DNA of 64,000 nucleotides from Pseudoalteromonas carrageenovora IAM 12662 (GTDB lineage: Bacteria; Pseudomonadota; Gammaproteobacteria; Enterobacterales; Alteromonadaceae), in assembly GCF_900239935.1 (NCBI RefSeq), contig NZ_LT965928.1, positions 1,301,407 through 1,365,406 on the forward strand. Direction: 5' to 3'. Below the pieces are notes generated by a model. The model was given only the letters and a program-made list of their open reading frames with translations, had not been told where the DNA came from and ran no database searches. A program made the translations under genes and the position numbers. Below are positions 46,875 to 56,204 of this stretch, piece by piece. Each line of letters begins with the position of its first letter. Within the stretch, counting starts at the first letter, position 1.

Positions 46875-47034
46875 TACCAATCCGCAGTAATACTTAATCA
46901 TTTTCATGGGCTAAATGTGTCGCTATCCGCGTTAAAAAATTCTCATTTAGAACAACTAAATAGCGAATTTTTTGCCTTGCTATCAACACGTTTATCCATC
47001 CTCAAAATAGATCACTTAATTATGCGGATTGGTA
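46875..47034. mobile_element. MITE-like element family 2, copy A (160 bp)
   Basis: Ends TACCAATCCGCA and TGCGGATTGGTA are perfect 12-bp inverted repeats that extend with a few gaps to about 30 bp (ACTTAATCATTTT / AAAATAGATCACTTAA). It has no coding capacity. Copy B is at 51926-52118 and a truncated copy at 42944-43029. Confidence 0.85.
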
Positions 47035-47113
47035 TAAGGCGTTCATTAAGAGTCAATACATCAACTAAAATAGCGTAATGCTCCGGTTAGTTGATGTATT
47101 AATGTGTAGGTGT

Positions 47114-49489
47114 TTAAAGGGGCTTATTAATTAACTTAATTGCTTGGCTCGCGGTGACAGGCTTTGATTTTAAATAACCTTGTCCGTAATTGCAGGCGGT
47201 TAATTTTAAAATAGCAAGTTGCTCTTGTGTTTCGATACCTTCAGCAACAACCTCAAGTTGAAGTGATTGCGCCAGAGATAAAATAGCTTCAACAAGGGGG
47301 TTAGTTGAATCTTGAAGGTGATCAATAAAGCTTTTGTCTATTTTTAAAATGTGGATAGGTAATTGGTGCAAGTAACCAAGCGCCGAATAGCCTGTACCAA
47401 AATCATCGAGGCATAACTTCACTTTTAATGGTGAAAGCCCTTCGATTATGTGTGTTGCCAGCTCTAGGTTTTCTATTAAGCCAGACTCTGTAATTTCTAA
47501 GCATAAAGAGCCAAGAGGTAATTGGTACTTATTGTAAATTGAGTGAATTTGAGCAACAAAATCAAGGCTTGCAAAATGACGTGAAGATACATTAACGGTT
47601 ACTTTTAAAAAACGATGACCTTGTTTGTGCCATTTAGAAATATGCTGTGCAGCTAGATCAAGCAGGTGCAAATCTAAGTTAATTATTTGCCCTGTTGTTT
47701 CAGCTATAGGTATAAAGTCATTAGGTGGTACAAAGCCTTTTTTAGGGTGATGCCAACGTACTAAAGCTTCAAAGCCTATTACTTCACTACTATTAATAGT
47801 AAATATTGGCTGAAAATAGAGTTCAAACTCATTATGCTCAATACCGTGCTGTAAATCGTTTTCAATATCTGCATGGGTTTTAAGCTTTTTACGCATAGTA
47901 TTATTGAAAAACTTTACTTGCCCGCGACCGGTCGATTTTGCTTCATACATGGCAGCGTCAGCTTGTTGTAATAAAATATAGGCTTTATCGTCAATACTAT
48001 CGCTGTAAGCTATACCAATGCTTGTTGAGGCTTGTAATAGGTGACCATCTACATTTAAAGGTTTAGAAAGTGCCGTTTGTATGCGTTTTAACGCTTCACT
48101 GACCTGATTTTTATGGGTGATATTTTCCATGAAGATAGCAAATTCGTCACCGCCTAAACGTGCAAAAGTATCGGTATTACGGACGGTGTTTTTAATGAGT
48201 TCACAAATTTTAATTAAAAAGTGATCACCCACCTCGTGGCCTAAAGCGTCATTTATACTTTTAAATCGGTCAAAATCTAAATATAAAAGTGCATGGCTTG
48301 TGCTTTTTTTTGCACGGGATAAGCGTAAGATAGCGTGTTTTATCCGCTCAATAAGTAAAGAGCGATTAGCAAGGCCTGTTAGTTCATCATGGAGTGCTTT
48401 GTGCTCTAGCTCTTGACGGGCTAATTGCCGGTCTATTGCCATACTTATTTGGCGGCTAACGTAGGTTAATAGAGCGCTGTCGTGTTCATTATATTGCAAA
48501 TTTTTATCATAGCTCTGTACAACAATTACTCCACTTATTCTCTCATTTGTTTTAAATGGAACGCCAAGCCAGGATTCAGATAACCTACCAATAAGTTTAA
48601 AGTTGCCAGTATTAATGTGTTGCTGATATTGTGATTGGTTAAGTAATAAAACACGATCTGATTTTAACAAATAGTAAGAAGCCGTATCTTTTAGCTGCTC
48701 TTTTGAGATTTTTTTATGGGCATGACTTTGGATCCCTTCTTCGACTATATAAACCAGATCAAGAATATCAACTTGCTTATCGTACAAAGCAATAAAGAAG
48801 TTATCGGCAGGAAGTAAGCTATTTATAATGTTATGAAGTGCTTCAAAAAAAGTGTCTAGATCACTGGCTTTGTAGGTTAGATTAGCTATTTGTAATAAGC
48901 TATTTTCTAACTTTTGAGCATTGTTAAGCTGCTCAACTGTTTGCTGTAAGTTATTTACCGTATTTACCTGGTTTATTTTTGCACTAAGTAGATGAGCAAC
49001 CGTTGTTAGTATTTCAAGGTGAGCATTAGTAAAGTAATTTTTGACAGGGTGCTCACAATCAATAACACCTAAAACTTGTTCCTTGTATATAAGCGGAACA
49101 CAGAGCTCTGATTGAGCAGGGCGATTATCGGCAATATACCGACTGTCTTTAGTTACATCATCAATAATGACTGCTTTACCTGTACTTGCAACTGCACCTG
49201 TAATGCCTTCACTAAAGCGAATTATTTTACGCTCAGCTTGGTATTTATCCCGTGCATGAGCAATACCCATAGAGGCGACTTGATTTAATGTATCAGTGTC
49301 TCGATCTGCAAGGTAGATAACGCAATCAACAAATCCTAAGCGGTTGACTACATGTGTTGTAACGTACTCAAATAACTCATCGAGTGTGTCGAGTTGTAAT
49401 AAGCTAGATGAAAATTGATTAATGATACTGAGTTGATCAGTTTTTATTTCAAGGGCTCTAGCTGCGTCGATTTGATAAGGCATAGGCAA
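47114..49489 (-). CDS. GAF-GAF-GGDEF-EAL cyclic-di-GMP enzyme
   Basis: A 791-residue cytoplasmic protein without membrane segments. Two GAF sensor domains (about 20-175 and 195-355) precede a GGDEF domain with intact active site GGDEF at 446-450 and an RxxD inhibitory site (RNTD, 437-440) in correct spacing. The EAL domain has EAL at 574-576, ITESGLIEN, DDFGTGYSALGYL and VVAEGIET, all required for hydrolysis. Both activities are therefore possible; the GAF ligands decide which dominates and are unknown. Monocistronic, between the repeats and pyrC. Confidence 0.93.
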   Translation of the reverse strand: MPMPYQIDAARALEIKTDQLSIINQFSSSLLQLDTLDELFEYVTTHVVNRLGFVDCVIYLADRDTDTLNQVASMGIAHARDKYQAERKIIRFSEGITGAVASTGKAVIIDDVTKDSRYIADNRPAQSELCVPLIYKEQVLGVIDCEHPVKNYFTNAHLEILTTVAHLLSAKINQVNTVNNLQQTVEQLNNAQKLENSLLQIANLTYKASDLDTFFEALHNIINSLLPADNFFIALYDKQVDILDLVYIVEEGIQSHAHKKISKEQLKDTASYYLLKSDRVLLLNQSQYQQHINTGNFKLIGRLSESWLGVPFKTNERISGVIVVQSYDKNLQYNEHDSALLTYVSRQISMAIDRQLARQELEHKALHDELTGLANRSLLIERIKHAILRLSRAKKSTSHALLYLDFDRFKSINDALGHEVGDHFLIKICELIKNTVRNTDTFARLGGDEFAIFMENITHKNQVSEALKRIQTALSKPLNVDGHLLQASTSIGIAYSDSIDDKAYILLQQADAAMYEAKSTGRGQVKFFNNTMRKKLKTHADIENDLQHGIEHNEFELYFQPIFTINSSEVIGFEALVRWHHPKKGFVPPNDFIPIAETTGQIINLDLHLLDLAAQHISKWHKQGHRFLKVTVNVSSRHFASLDFVAQIHSIYNKYQLPLGSLCLEITESGLIENLELATHIIEGLSPLKVKLCLDDFGTGYSALGYLHQLPIHILKIDKSFIDHLQDSTNPLVEAILSLAQSLQLEVVAEGIETQEQLAILKLTACNYGQGYLKSKPVTASQAIKLINKPL

Positions 49490-49666
49490 TTTATATTATT
49501 CTTTTTATTTTTTGATACAGGTACTAAGTTAACTCAATATTTTCTTGAGTACAAAATAAAGCGATAAATAGATTTTATAAAGCGTAAAGCGATTCTTTTT
49601 AATAAAATCTTTACTCCAAAACCTCATATGCCTATGATCGGATAAATTCAGCCGTGGAACAAAGTA

Positions 49667-50719
49667 ATGACAAGTAATACATCTAACACCGTAACAACTC
49701 TCACTATCACTCGCCCAGATGACTGGCATGTACATTTAAGAGATGGTGATCAGTTAAAAGATACTGTGCGCGACATTAGCCGCTACATGGGTCGAGCTAT
49801 TATTATGCCAAACCTTGTTCCACCTGCAACATGTACTGATACTGCATTAGCTTATCGTGAGCGCATTATGAATGCTGGTCCACAAGGGCAGTTTGAGCCT
49901 TTAATGGTGCTTTACTTGACGGATAAAACGACTCCAGACGAAATCAAGAAAGCCAAAGCAACGGGTAAAATTCTTGCTGCAAAATTATATCCAGCAGGAG
50001 CGACTACTAACTCTGATTCAGGCGTTACATCAGTTAAAAATATTTATCCTGTTTTAAAAGCGATGCAAGAAGTCGGTATGCTACTTTTAGTGCACGGTGA
50101 AGTAACAGATTCTTCAATAGATATTTTTGACCGTGAGAAGGTGTTTTTAGATACTATTTTAGGCGATGTTGTTGCTGATTTTCCTGAATTAAAAATAGTT
50201 TTGGAGCACATAACAACAAAAGATGCTGTTGAATTCGTTATGGCTGCACCGCAGAACGTAGCCGCGACCATTACAGCACACCATCTTCTTTATAACCGTA
50301 ATCATATGTTAGCGGGTGGTATTCGCCCACATTATTACTGTTTGCCTATCCTTAAGCGTAATACTCATCAGCAAGCTTTAATGGGGGCTGCAATTAGTGG
50401 TAATAAAAAGTTTTTCTTAGGGACTGACTCTGCACCGCATTACAAAGACAAAAAAGAAGCTGCGTGCGGTTGTGCTGGGGCTTACACAGCTCATGCATCA
50501 ATTGAGTTGTACGCTGAGGCTTTTGAAGATGCAGGTGCTTTAGATAAACTTGAAGGGTTTGCAAGTCACTTTGGAGCTGACTTTTATGGCCTTGAGCGCA
50601 ATACAGATACAATTACATTAGAAAAGAGTCCTTGGAAAGTACCCGCAACTTATACTTTGGGTGATTCTAAAGTCGTGCCTATAAAGGCAGAAGACACTAT
50701 TGATTGGCAAGTAAAATAG
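49667..50719 (+). CDS. pyrC: Dihydroorotase
   Basis: Cyclises carbamoyl aspartate to dihydroorotate in pyrimidine synthesis. A 350-residue type II dihydroorotase: metal ligands in [10 protein letters not shown] near residue 20, the carboxylated-Lys segment [13 protein letters not shown] near 104, the HGE motif near 141, LEHITTKDA near 178 and GTDSAPH near 250. Length and motifs agree with Escherichia coli PyrC (348). Single gene with terminator. Confidence 0.97.
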   Translation: MTSNTSNTVTTLTITRPDDWHVHLRDGDQLKDTVRDISRYMGRAIIMPNLVPPATCTDTALAYRERIMNAGPQGQFEPLMVLYLTDKTTPDEIKKAKATGKILAAKLYPAGATTNSDSGVTSVKNIYPVLKAMQEVGMLLLVHGEVTDSSIDIFDREKVFLDTILGDVVADFPELKIVLEHITTKDAVEFVMAAPQNVAATITAHHLLYNRNHMLAGGIRPHYYCLPILKRNTHQQALMGAAISGNKKFFLGTDSAPHYKDKKEAACGCAGAYTAHASIELYAEAFEDAGALDKLEGFASHFGADFYGLERNTDTITLEKSPWKVPATYTLGDSKVVPIKAEDTIDWQVK

Positions 50720-50738
50720 TACGATTAAATGTTTATAA

Positions 50739-50769
50739 AGCCACAAATGAAATTTTGTGGCTTTTTTAG
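50739..50769 (+). terminator. Terminator after pyrC
   Basis: AAAGCCACAAA TGAAAT TTTGTGGCTTTTTT. Confidence 0.92.
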
Positions 50770-51174
50770 TTTCTTACCATTGGGTTTCTAGCCTCTTAAA
50801 AGAATATGATATTTAAGTACTTTTTATAAAATGCTTAAATAAGCCCTCTATTTATAGTTTTTAAATCATACAATAGTATATTTAAGATTATTTCTGCTTT
50901 TAAATTAACCATTTATCATTAAATTAAAGAAAGTTAAGTTTCTTATTAAATAAATCCCAATTAATAGAGCCAAAAAAAAATTAATGTGTTAATCTTAACT
51001 TGCTTTGAGTTTTTGCGTATTGAATTTACGGATATTGTGCTGCGTTTAAGGTTACCGGTTAGGTTAAAACTTGTTCCTGTACTATACCTCCAGAATTTTG
51101 GGCACTGACTCAGGGAGGATATAGCCATAATAATATGGCTGAATTTTAATTATTGACTTACAGGAAAATTTAGT
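50770..51174 (+). promoter_or_regulatory. Long upstream region and structured leader of the cold-shock gene
   Basis: About 400 AT-rich bases with no gene. Near the gene two hairpins can form: CTATACCTCC (51082) with GGAGGATATAG (51114), and AGCCATA / TATGGCT (51123-51140). Long structured leaders are a known feature of cspA-type mRNAs and regulate translation with temperature; that this one does so is inference. Confidence 0.45.
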
Positions 51175-51378
51175 ATGTCGGTTACTGGTAAAGTAAAGTT
51201 TTTCAACGAAGCTAAAGGCTTTGGTTTCATTGAACAAGAAAATGGTCCTGACGTGTTTGTACATTTCAGCGCAATCACTGGTTCTGGTTTTCGCACTCTT
51301 AGCGAAGGTCAAGCAGTGACATTCAGCATCAAACAAGGTCAAAAAGGCCCTGAAGCTGAGAACGTAGAAGTAGCATAA
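51175..51378 (+). CDS. CspA-family cold-shock RNA chaperone
   Basis: A 67-residue single cold-shock domain with RNP1 (KGFGFIEQ) and RNP2 (VFVHFSAI) intact. It binds single-stranded RNA/DNA and melts secondary structure. Length and sequence fit CspA/CspE-type proteins; which paralogue cannot be said. AGGAAA lies 11 bases before the ATG. A hairpin (GGTGAAGCAGA / TCTGTTTCACC, 51408-51431) follows the gene but lacks a T-run. Confidence 0.95.
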   Translation: MSVTGKVKFFNEAKGFGFIEQENGPDVFVHFSAITGSGFRTLSEGQAVTFSIKQGQKGPEAENVEVA

Positions 51379-51925
51379 TTTTAATTATGTGAACCTTAGT
51401 TCATCGTGGTGAAGCAGACATCTGTTTCACCATAATCCCCTAATCACAAACTCTAACTTTCCATTTAAACTCAAAATCCCCAGCTTACCTTGCAAACTCA
51501 TTTAAAAAAACTGATAAAAATAACGACTGTTATCAGCATTGACCATTATGTACTACCACAATTGGTTTATGACGATTAGGTAATTATTAAAGTTTATTTT
51601 ATCAAACCAAATAGTACTCATAACTTAATACCTTTGCTCAATATAGATTAATAATTAATTAAGTACCTCAGAATTTTATCCCCGATTAAAAGTACCTTTA
51701 ACTCTATGTATTACTAAAATGATGAGCTTATATAAAAGGGAGTAGTGTTAGGGGGGGAGGCTATTGGCGTTCATAGGTAATATTTTTCTAAGAATGAAAC
51801 TAAATAGTATCACGCGGTTTTAACCTAGTGGTATTAGAAACCATTCTTGCAATACCTAAATGTTCCATCATTATATTACAGCAGGCTGAAAAGGTTTCAG
51901 TATCCAGCCTACAAACTATACTTAG
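51379..51925. other. Intergenic sequence after the cold-shock gene
   Basis: About 550 bases with no plausible gene. Apart from the hairpin at 51408-51431, nothing was recognised. Confidence 0.35.
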
Positions 51926-52118
51926 TATCAATCCACAATAATACTCAATCATTTTGCGGGGCTAAACGTGTTGCTACATGCGTTAAAAATTCTCATTTAC
52001 GACCGCAGGGATGCAGAAGTTATAGCAATTGCCGAGAACAACTAAATAGCAAATATTTTACCCAACTATAAACACGTTTTCCGGCCTCAGAATAGATCAC
52101 TTAATTAAGCGAATTGGT
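51926..52118. mobile_element. MITE-like element family 2, copy B (193 bp)
   Basis: Same family as 46875-47034 (shared CAATC...AATAATACT..ATCATTTT, GGGCTAAA.GTGT, GTTAAAAA.TTCTCATTT, GAACAACTAAATAGC, AATAGATCACTTAATTA), with degraded ends. It carries an extra block of about 33 bases (about 52000-52034, starting near CGACCGCAGGGATGCAG) absent from copy A. Confidence 0.8.
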
Positions 52119-52261
52119 CTTATTGAGTAATAAAAAGAGTCAAGCAGGTTTAGGGCGAACCTAGATGGTTGCGCTTATTTAGATTTTACAATGTCATATC
52201 AAAGATGTGCGATGGCCACACTTTATAGACTCTGCCTTGATTGAATAGCTGACTAATTACT

Positions 52262-52574
52262 AGGGCGTATTGATCTTTGCGGATTGAAATTTGTTCAATC
52301 TAGGGGCGACTAAATCGCGGCGCGAGGTTTGTAACCTAGTGGGCTAAGTAAAAACCGAGTAAAGCTTCCGCGTCCTGCTCACGCCCCTTACCTACATCCA
52401 TGTAGGCAACAAAGAGTTTATCGCCCCTAGGCAGAACACGAAGGGCAGCGCATGTTTGGCATTTATGCTGCGTTATCGCCTATTTATGGGGAGTAACCAC
52501 ACTTCATAGGCTCTGCCTTGCCTAAAAATCAAACATACTGCTGTAAATTCAATCATCAAAGATCAACACGCCCT
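52262..52574. mobile_element. MITE-like element family 1, copy B (313 bp)
   Basis: Ends AGGGCGTATTGATCTTTG and CAAAGATCAACACGCCCT are 18-bp inverted repeats with one mismatch. The outer thirds are nearly identical to copy A at 46467. The central part (about 52345-52392) differs in sequence and length, so the copies share conserved ends around a variable core. It is in the same orientation as copy A. Confidence 0.85.
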
Positions 52575-53118
52575 GGGGTAGGAGTGCGAAATATAAATAG
52601 AAGCAAAGCTTTTATCTATATTTTCAAAATGGCTTTGCTCTACTCAATCAAGTGATACTAAAACCGCACACTGTTGTTTTTTTGTGCGACAAACGGTTTG
52701 TTTTATAGGACGAAGTGTAAAAAAGGTGAGGAAATGTACCGAGTAAGTTTAAAAAATAACTTTTGTTATAATTGTATCGTTTTTTTTGAGTTTTTTTCAG
52801 TGCGAATTCAGTTTTAGTTAAATGTTACAATTATGTTGTTGTTTGTCAGTGTAATGCGAATAAATACCCCCCTCAAAAGGCTTTAATTGATATATCAAAA
52901 AAAAATGTCGTTGCAATAATGTTAACAGTTGTATGCTAATACTTTAGTGCAACCTTTATCTTCGCTATTTATTTACTGATATCAGCAAACATCAAGTTGA
53001 CAGCATCAATTGCATTTAGCATTATTGGTAGGTTGATATCTATTAAAAGATATCAGGGTTGTTCTCCTCGGAGGATAATTAAATTATAAAAGTAACATTA
53101 CTTAATTGGTTGGGAACT
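52575..53118 (+). promoter_or_regulatory. Upstream region of the TonB-system operon
   Basis: About 540 bases without a gene. Features: a 12-bp palindrome TTGATATATCAA (52887-52898), a hairpin TGATATCT-N6-AGATATCA (53034-53055), and the self-complementary TCCTCGGAGGA (53065-53075) that contains a strong ribosome-site-like GGAGGA but lies 44 bases before the first start codon. No convincing Fur box was found. Confidence 0.45.
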
Positions 53119-53889
53119 ATGTCTGTTAAAATCAGAAAGAGTCTTGTAGCAACTGCGTTGGTTGGCGCTTTTGCATTTGCAAGCAGCAATGTGATTGCAG
53201 ATCCTTTGAATGACGTGCAAAAAGCAGGTCAACAAATTCAAAAGGCTGCTGTTAAGTCTCAAACTAAAATTGACAATGTATATGGTCAAACTCAGGAGCT
53301 AATCGCTGAGTACCGTAGCGTTGTTGATGAGACTGAACTTATGAAAGTATACAACGATCACGTAGCACGTTTGGTCGCTGACCAAAACGCTTCTATCGAG
53401 TCGTTTGACCGTCAAATCGCTACAATTGACAACACAAAGCAAAACGTTGTGCCTTTGATGTATCGCATGATCGATACGCTTGAGCAATTCATCAAAGCGG
53501 ACGTTCCATTTAATCTTGAAACGCGTCTTGGACGTGTTGAGAAACTTCGCGACATCATGGCTTCTGCGTCTGTAACGACGTCAGAGAAATTCCGCCAAGT
53601 TCTAGAAGCGTACACAGTAGAAACTGCTTACAGTTCAGCTGTAACAGCTTCACAAGGTACTTTAGAAGTTGATGGCAAGAACATTAACGTTGATATCGGT
53701 CGTTTAGGTCGTATTTCATACGTAGCACAGTCTTTTGACTTAAAACACGCTTGGGTGTGGGATAACAACACTAAAGAGTGGAAGAAGTTAGGTGATGAAT
53801 ACCTAAAATCAGTTAAAGAAGTGATCCGTATGGCGCGTAAGCAAGCGACACTAGAACTTGTTAAACTACCAATTTTTGGCGCGGAGTAA
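53119..53889 (+). CDS. DUF3450 protein of the TonB-system operon
   Basis: A 256-residue exported protein of the DUF3450 family. The signal peptide ends FASSNVIADP (cleavage after IA, near residue 29); the mature part is a long coiled coil (about 30-130) followed by a globular C-terminal region ending LELVKLPIFGAE. It is the first of six genes, starting 8 bases before ttpC after its own stop. In Vibrio and Shewanella the same gene heads the TonB2/TonB3-type cluster, where its exact role is not settled. ATG 53119 is preferred over the TTG at 53110. Confidence 0.88.
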   Translation: MSVKIRKSLVATALVGAFAFASSNVIADPLNDVQKAGQQIQKAAVKSQTKIDNVYGQTQELIAEYRSVVDETELMKVYNDHVARLVADQNASIESFDRQIATIDNTKQNVVPLMYRMIDTLEQFIKADVPFNLETRLGRVEKLRDIMASASVTTSEKFRQVLEAYTVETAYSSAVTASQGTLEVDGKNINVDIGRLGRISYVAQSFDLKHAWVWDNNTKEWKKLGDEYLKSVKEVIRMARKQATLELVKLPIFGAE

Positions 53890-53896
53890 TTAAATA

Positions 53897-55261
53897 ATGA
53901 AGAAACTATTTAAAGGTTTTGCTGTTGCAGCAGTACTATCTGTTTCTGCAGGTACCGCGCTTAATGCACACGCAAATACTGGTGCTTTAGATAAAATTCT
54001 TGAGCAAGTTAAGCAAGAGCGTATCTCTGAAGGTAAAATCAATAAGCAACGTGAGCAAGAGTTCCTTTCAGAACGTGCTGACAAGCAAGCATTACTTAAT
54101 AAAGCAAAAAGCCAACTAGCTGCTGAAAAAGCACGTGGTGATAGCTTAGCTAAGCAATATGCACAAAACGAAAATACTTTAGCTGAAAAAGAGCAAGCTC
54201 TTCAAAACGCTCAAGGTACACTTGGTGAAATGTTTGGTGTTGTACGTCGTGCAGCTCAAGACGCTATCGGTTCTATCGAAGCTTCACTAGTAAGTGCTGA
54301 AAAGCCAGGTCGTGCTGAAGTATTACGTTCATTAGCAGCTGCTAAAGAACTTCCAACAGTTCGTGAACTTGAAGAACTTTGGATTTCACTTCAAACAGAA
54401 ATGACTGAGTCAGCGAAAGTTTCTACTTTTGAAACTGAAGTTGCTGGTCTTGACGGTAATACTTCAATGAAGCAAGTAACTCGTATCGGTAACTTTAACT
54501 TAGTTACAGACGAAGGTTACTTAATCTACTCGCCAGAGACTAAGTCTATTCAGCCTTTAGGTAAACAACCTGATAGCTACATTTTAGACGGTATCTCTGC
54601 TCTTGAAGGTACTTCTGCAGATAACTATGCTGGCGTATACGTTGACCCGACTCGTGGTGCAATCTTACGTATCAACACGCAGAAGAAAACGCTTATGGAA
54701 TACTACGAGCAAGGTGCTGAAGTTGGTTACATCATCACAGTACTATTAGCTGTAGGTCTATTAATCTTCTTAGTACGTTTTGTTGATTTAGCGCTTACTA
54801 CTTCTAAGATCAAGTCTCAGCTTAAGAACTTGTCTACACCGAATACAAACAACCCACTGGGTCGTATTCTTAAAGTGTACCATGACAACAAGACTCAAGA
54901 TGTTGAAAACCTTGAACTTAAACTTGATGAAGCTATTTTACGTGAAACTCCACGTGTTGAAGCTGGTATCAACATCATCAAGATTCTTGCTGCAATCGCA
55001 CCATTACTAGGCCTACTAGGTACTGTAATCGGTATGATCTTAACGTTCCAAACAATCACATTGTTCGGTACAGGTGATCCGAAGATCATGGCAGGTAACA
55101 TCTCTCTAGCTCTTGTAACTACAGCGCTAGGTCTTATCGCAGCACTACCACTTATCCTACTTCACTCAATTGTTGCAGGTCGTAGTAAGTCGGTATTACA
55201 TATCCTTGATGAGCAAAGCGCTGGTATCATCGCTACTCACGCGGAGAAGGAGAAAGCCTAA
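53897..55261 (+). CDS. ttpC: TtpC-type extended MotA/TolQ/ExbB proton channel protein
   Basis: A 454-residue protein. A signal peptide (AAVLSVSAGTALNAHA) and a periplasmic coiled coil (about 30-115) come before a globular region; then a first transmembrane segment near 275-295 and the TolQ/ExbB core with APLLGLLGTVIGMI near 370 and a third segment near 405-425. The N-terminal extension distinguishes it from plain ExbB and matches TtpC, an essential extra part of Vibrio TonB2 complexes. The stop overlaps the next start by one base (TAATG). Confidence 0.9.
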   Translation: MKKLFKGFAVAAVLSVSAGTALNAHANTGALDKILEQVKQERISEGKINKQREQEFLSERADKQALLNKAKSQLAAEKARGDSLAKQYAQNENTLAEKEQALQNAQGTLGEMFGVVRRAAQDAIGSIEASLVSAEKPGRAEVLRSLAAAKELPTVRELEELWISLQTEMTESAKVSTFETEVAGLDGNTSMKQVTRIGNFNLVTDEGYLIYSPETKSIQPLGKQPDSYILDGISALEGTSADNYAGVYVDPTRGAILRINTQKKTLMEYYEQGAEVGYIITVLLAVGLLIFLVRFVDLALTTSKIKSQLKNLSTPNTNNPLGRILKVYHDNKTQDVENLELKLDEAILRETPRVEAGINIIKILAAIAPLLGLLGTVIGMILTFQTITLFGTGDPKIMAGNISLALVTTALGLIAALPLILLHSIVAGRSKSVLHILDEQSAGIIATHAEKEKA

Positions 55262-55785
55262 TGCTAGTCCTGATGGAGATATGGGAATCTATCAGGGATT
55301 TTGTTGGCACAGGCGGTCAGGTTTTATACGTGGTCGCGATAGCACTCTTTCTTATGTGGGTTTTAATGATTGAGCGCTATTGGTTCCTACTTGCTGAATT
55401 TCCTCGTTTGACGAAGGACATTGTAGCCAAGTGGGATGCCCGCCAAGACACTACGTCTTGGTACGCACACAGAATCCGTGAAGCATGGATTTCTGAAGCG
55501 TCTGAAAAATTAGATCAGCGTATGTTGTTGATTAAGACATTAGTAGCTATTTGTCCTTTAATAGGCTTACTTGGTACTGTAACGGGTATGATCGCGGTTT
55601 TCGAAACCATGGCAACTCAAGGTACTGGTAATGCACGTTTAATGGCATCAGGTATTTCAATGGCAACAATCCCAACAATGGCTGGAATGGTTGCGGCACT
55701 ATCTGGAGTTTTCTTTAGCTCACGCCTTGAGGCAAGAGCGAGAATGGTGAAAGCCAAACTTGTAGATAGCATGCCTCATCACTAG
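55261..55785 (+). CDS. exbB: ExbB-type proton channel subunit
   Basis: A 174-residue MotA/TolQ/ExbB protein with three transmembrane helices (about 17-37, 100-120, 135-155) and the channel motif CPLIGLLGTVTGMIAVFETM near 98 (core GLLGTVTGM). With TtpC and ExbD it should use the proton gradient to energise TonB. It overlaps the ttpC stop by one base, so translation is coupled. Confidence 0.93.
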   Translation: MLVLMEIWESIRDFVGTGGQVLYVVAIALFLMWVLMIERYWFLLAEFPRLTKDIVAKWDARQDTTSWYAHRIREAWISEASEKLDQRMLLIKTLVAICPLIGLLGTVTGMIAVFETMATQGTGNARLMASGISMATIPTMAGMVAALSGVFFSSRLEARARMVKAKLVDSMPHH

Positions 55786-55799
55786 AGAGAGAATTAAAT

Positions 55800-56204
55800 A
55801 TGGCACGTAAACAACGTTTTCGTGAAGAAGAAGAAGCAGCGGTAGATATGACGCCGATGCTTGACATCGTATTTATCATGCTTATTTTCTTTATCGTAAC
55901 TACATCGTTCGTTAAAGAGGCTGGTATCGAGGTCAATAAACCTAAAGCGGCTCAAGCTACGAAGCAAAAAAATGCTAACATTTTTATTGCTATACGTAGT
56001 GATGGTGCTATCTGGATTGATAAACAGCAGGTTGACGTTGAACGTGTTTCAGCAAAAATCGAAAGTTTATTAGCAGAACAACCTACTGATGTTGTAATTT
56101 TGCAAGCTGATAAAGAAGCAAAACACGGCACAGTGGTTAAAGTTATGGACCAGATCAAAGCGACGGGTGATAACCTAAGAATTTCAATAGCTGGAGATCA
56201 GTAA
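55800..56204 (+). CDS. exbD: ExbD-type subunit
   Basis: A 134-residue ExbD/TolR protein. The N-terminal VDMTPMLDIVFIMLIFF carries the essential Asp in the single transmembrane helix; a periplasmic domain follows (ILQADKEAKHGTVVKVMD, near 103). It starts 14 bases after exbB and its stop overlaps the tonB start by one base. Confidence 0.95.
   Translation: MARKQRFREEEEAAVDMTPMLDIVFIMLIFFIVTTSFVKEAGIEVNKPKAAQATKQKNANIFIAIRSDGAIWIDKQQVDVERVSAKIESLLAEQPTDVVILQADKEAKHGTVVKVMDQIKATGDNLRISIAGDQ

Noticed and set aside
51847..52071. 74-codon open frame after the cold-shock gene
   Set aside because: It runs into the family 2 repeat, has no ribosome site and no homology-like pattern.
52575..53118. Fur box upstream of the TonB operon
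   Set aside because: The palindrome TTGATATATCAA does not fit the GATAAT hexamer pattern of Fur sites; iron control is not supported by the sequence seen.
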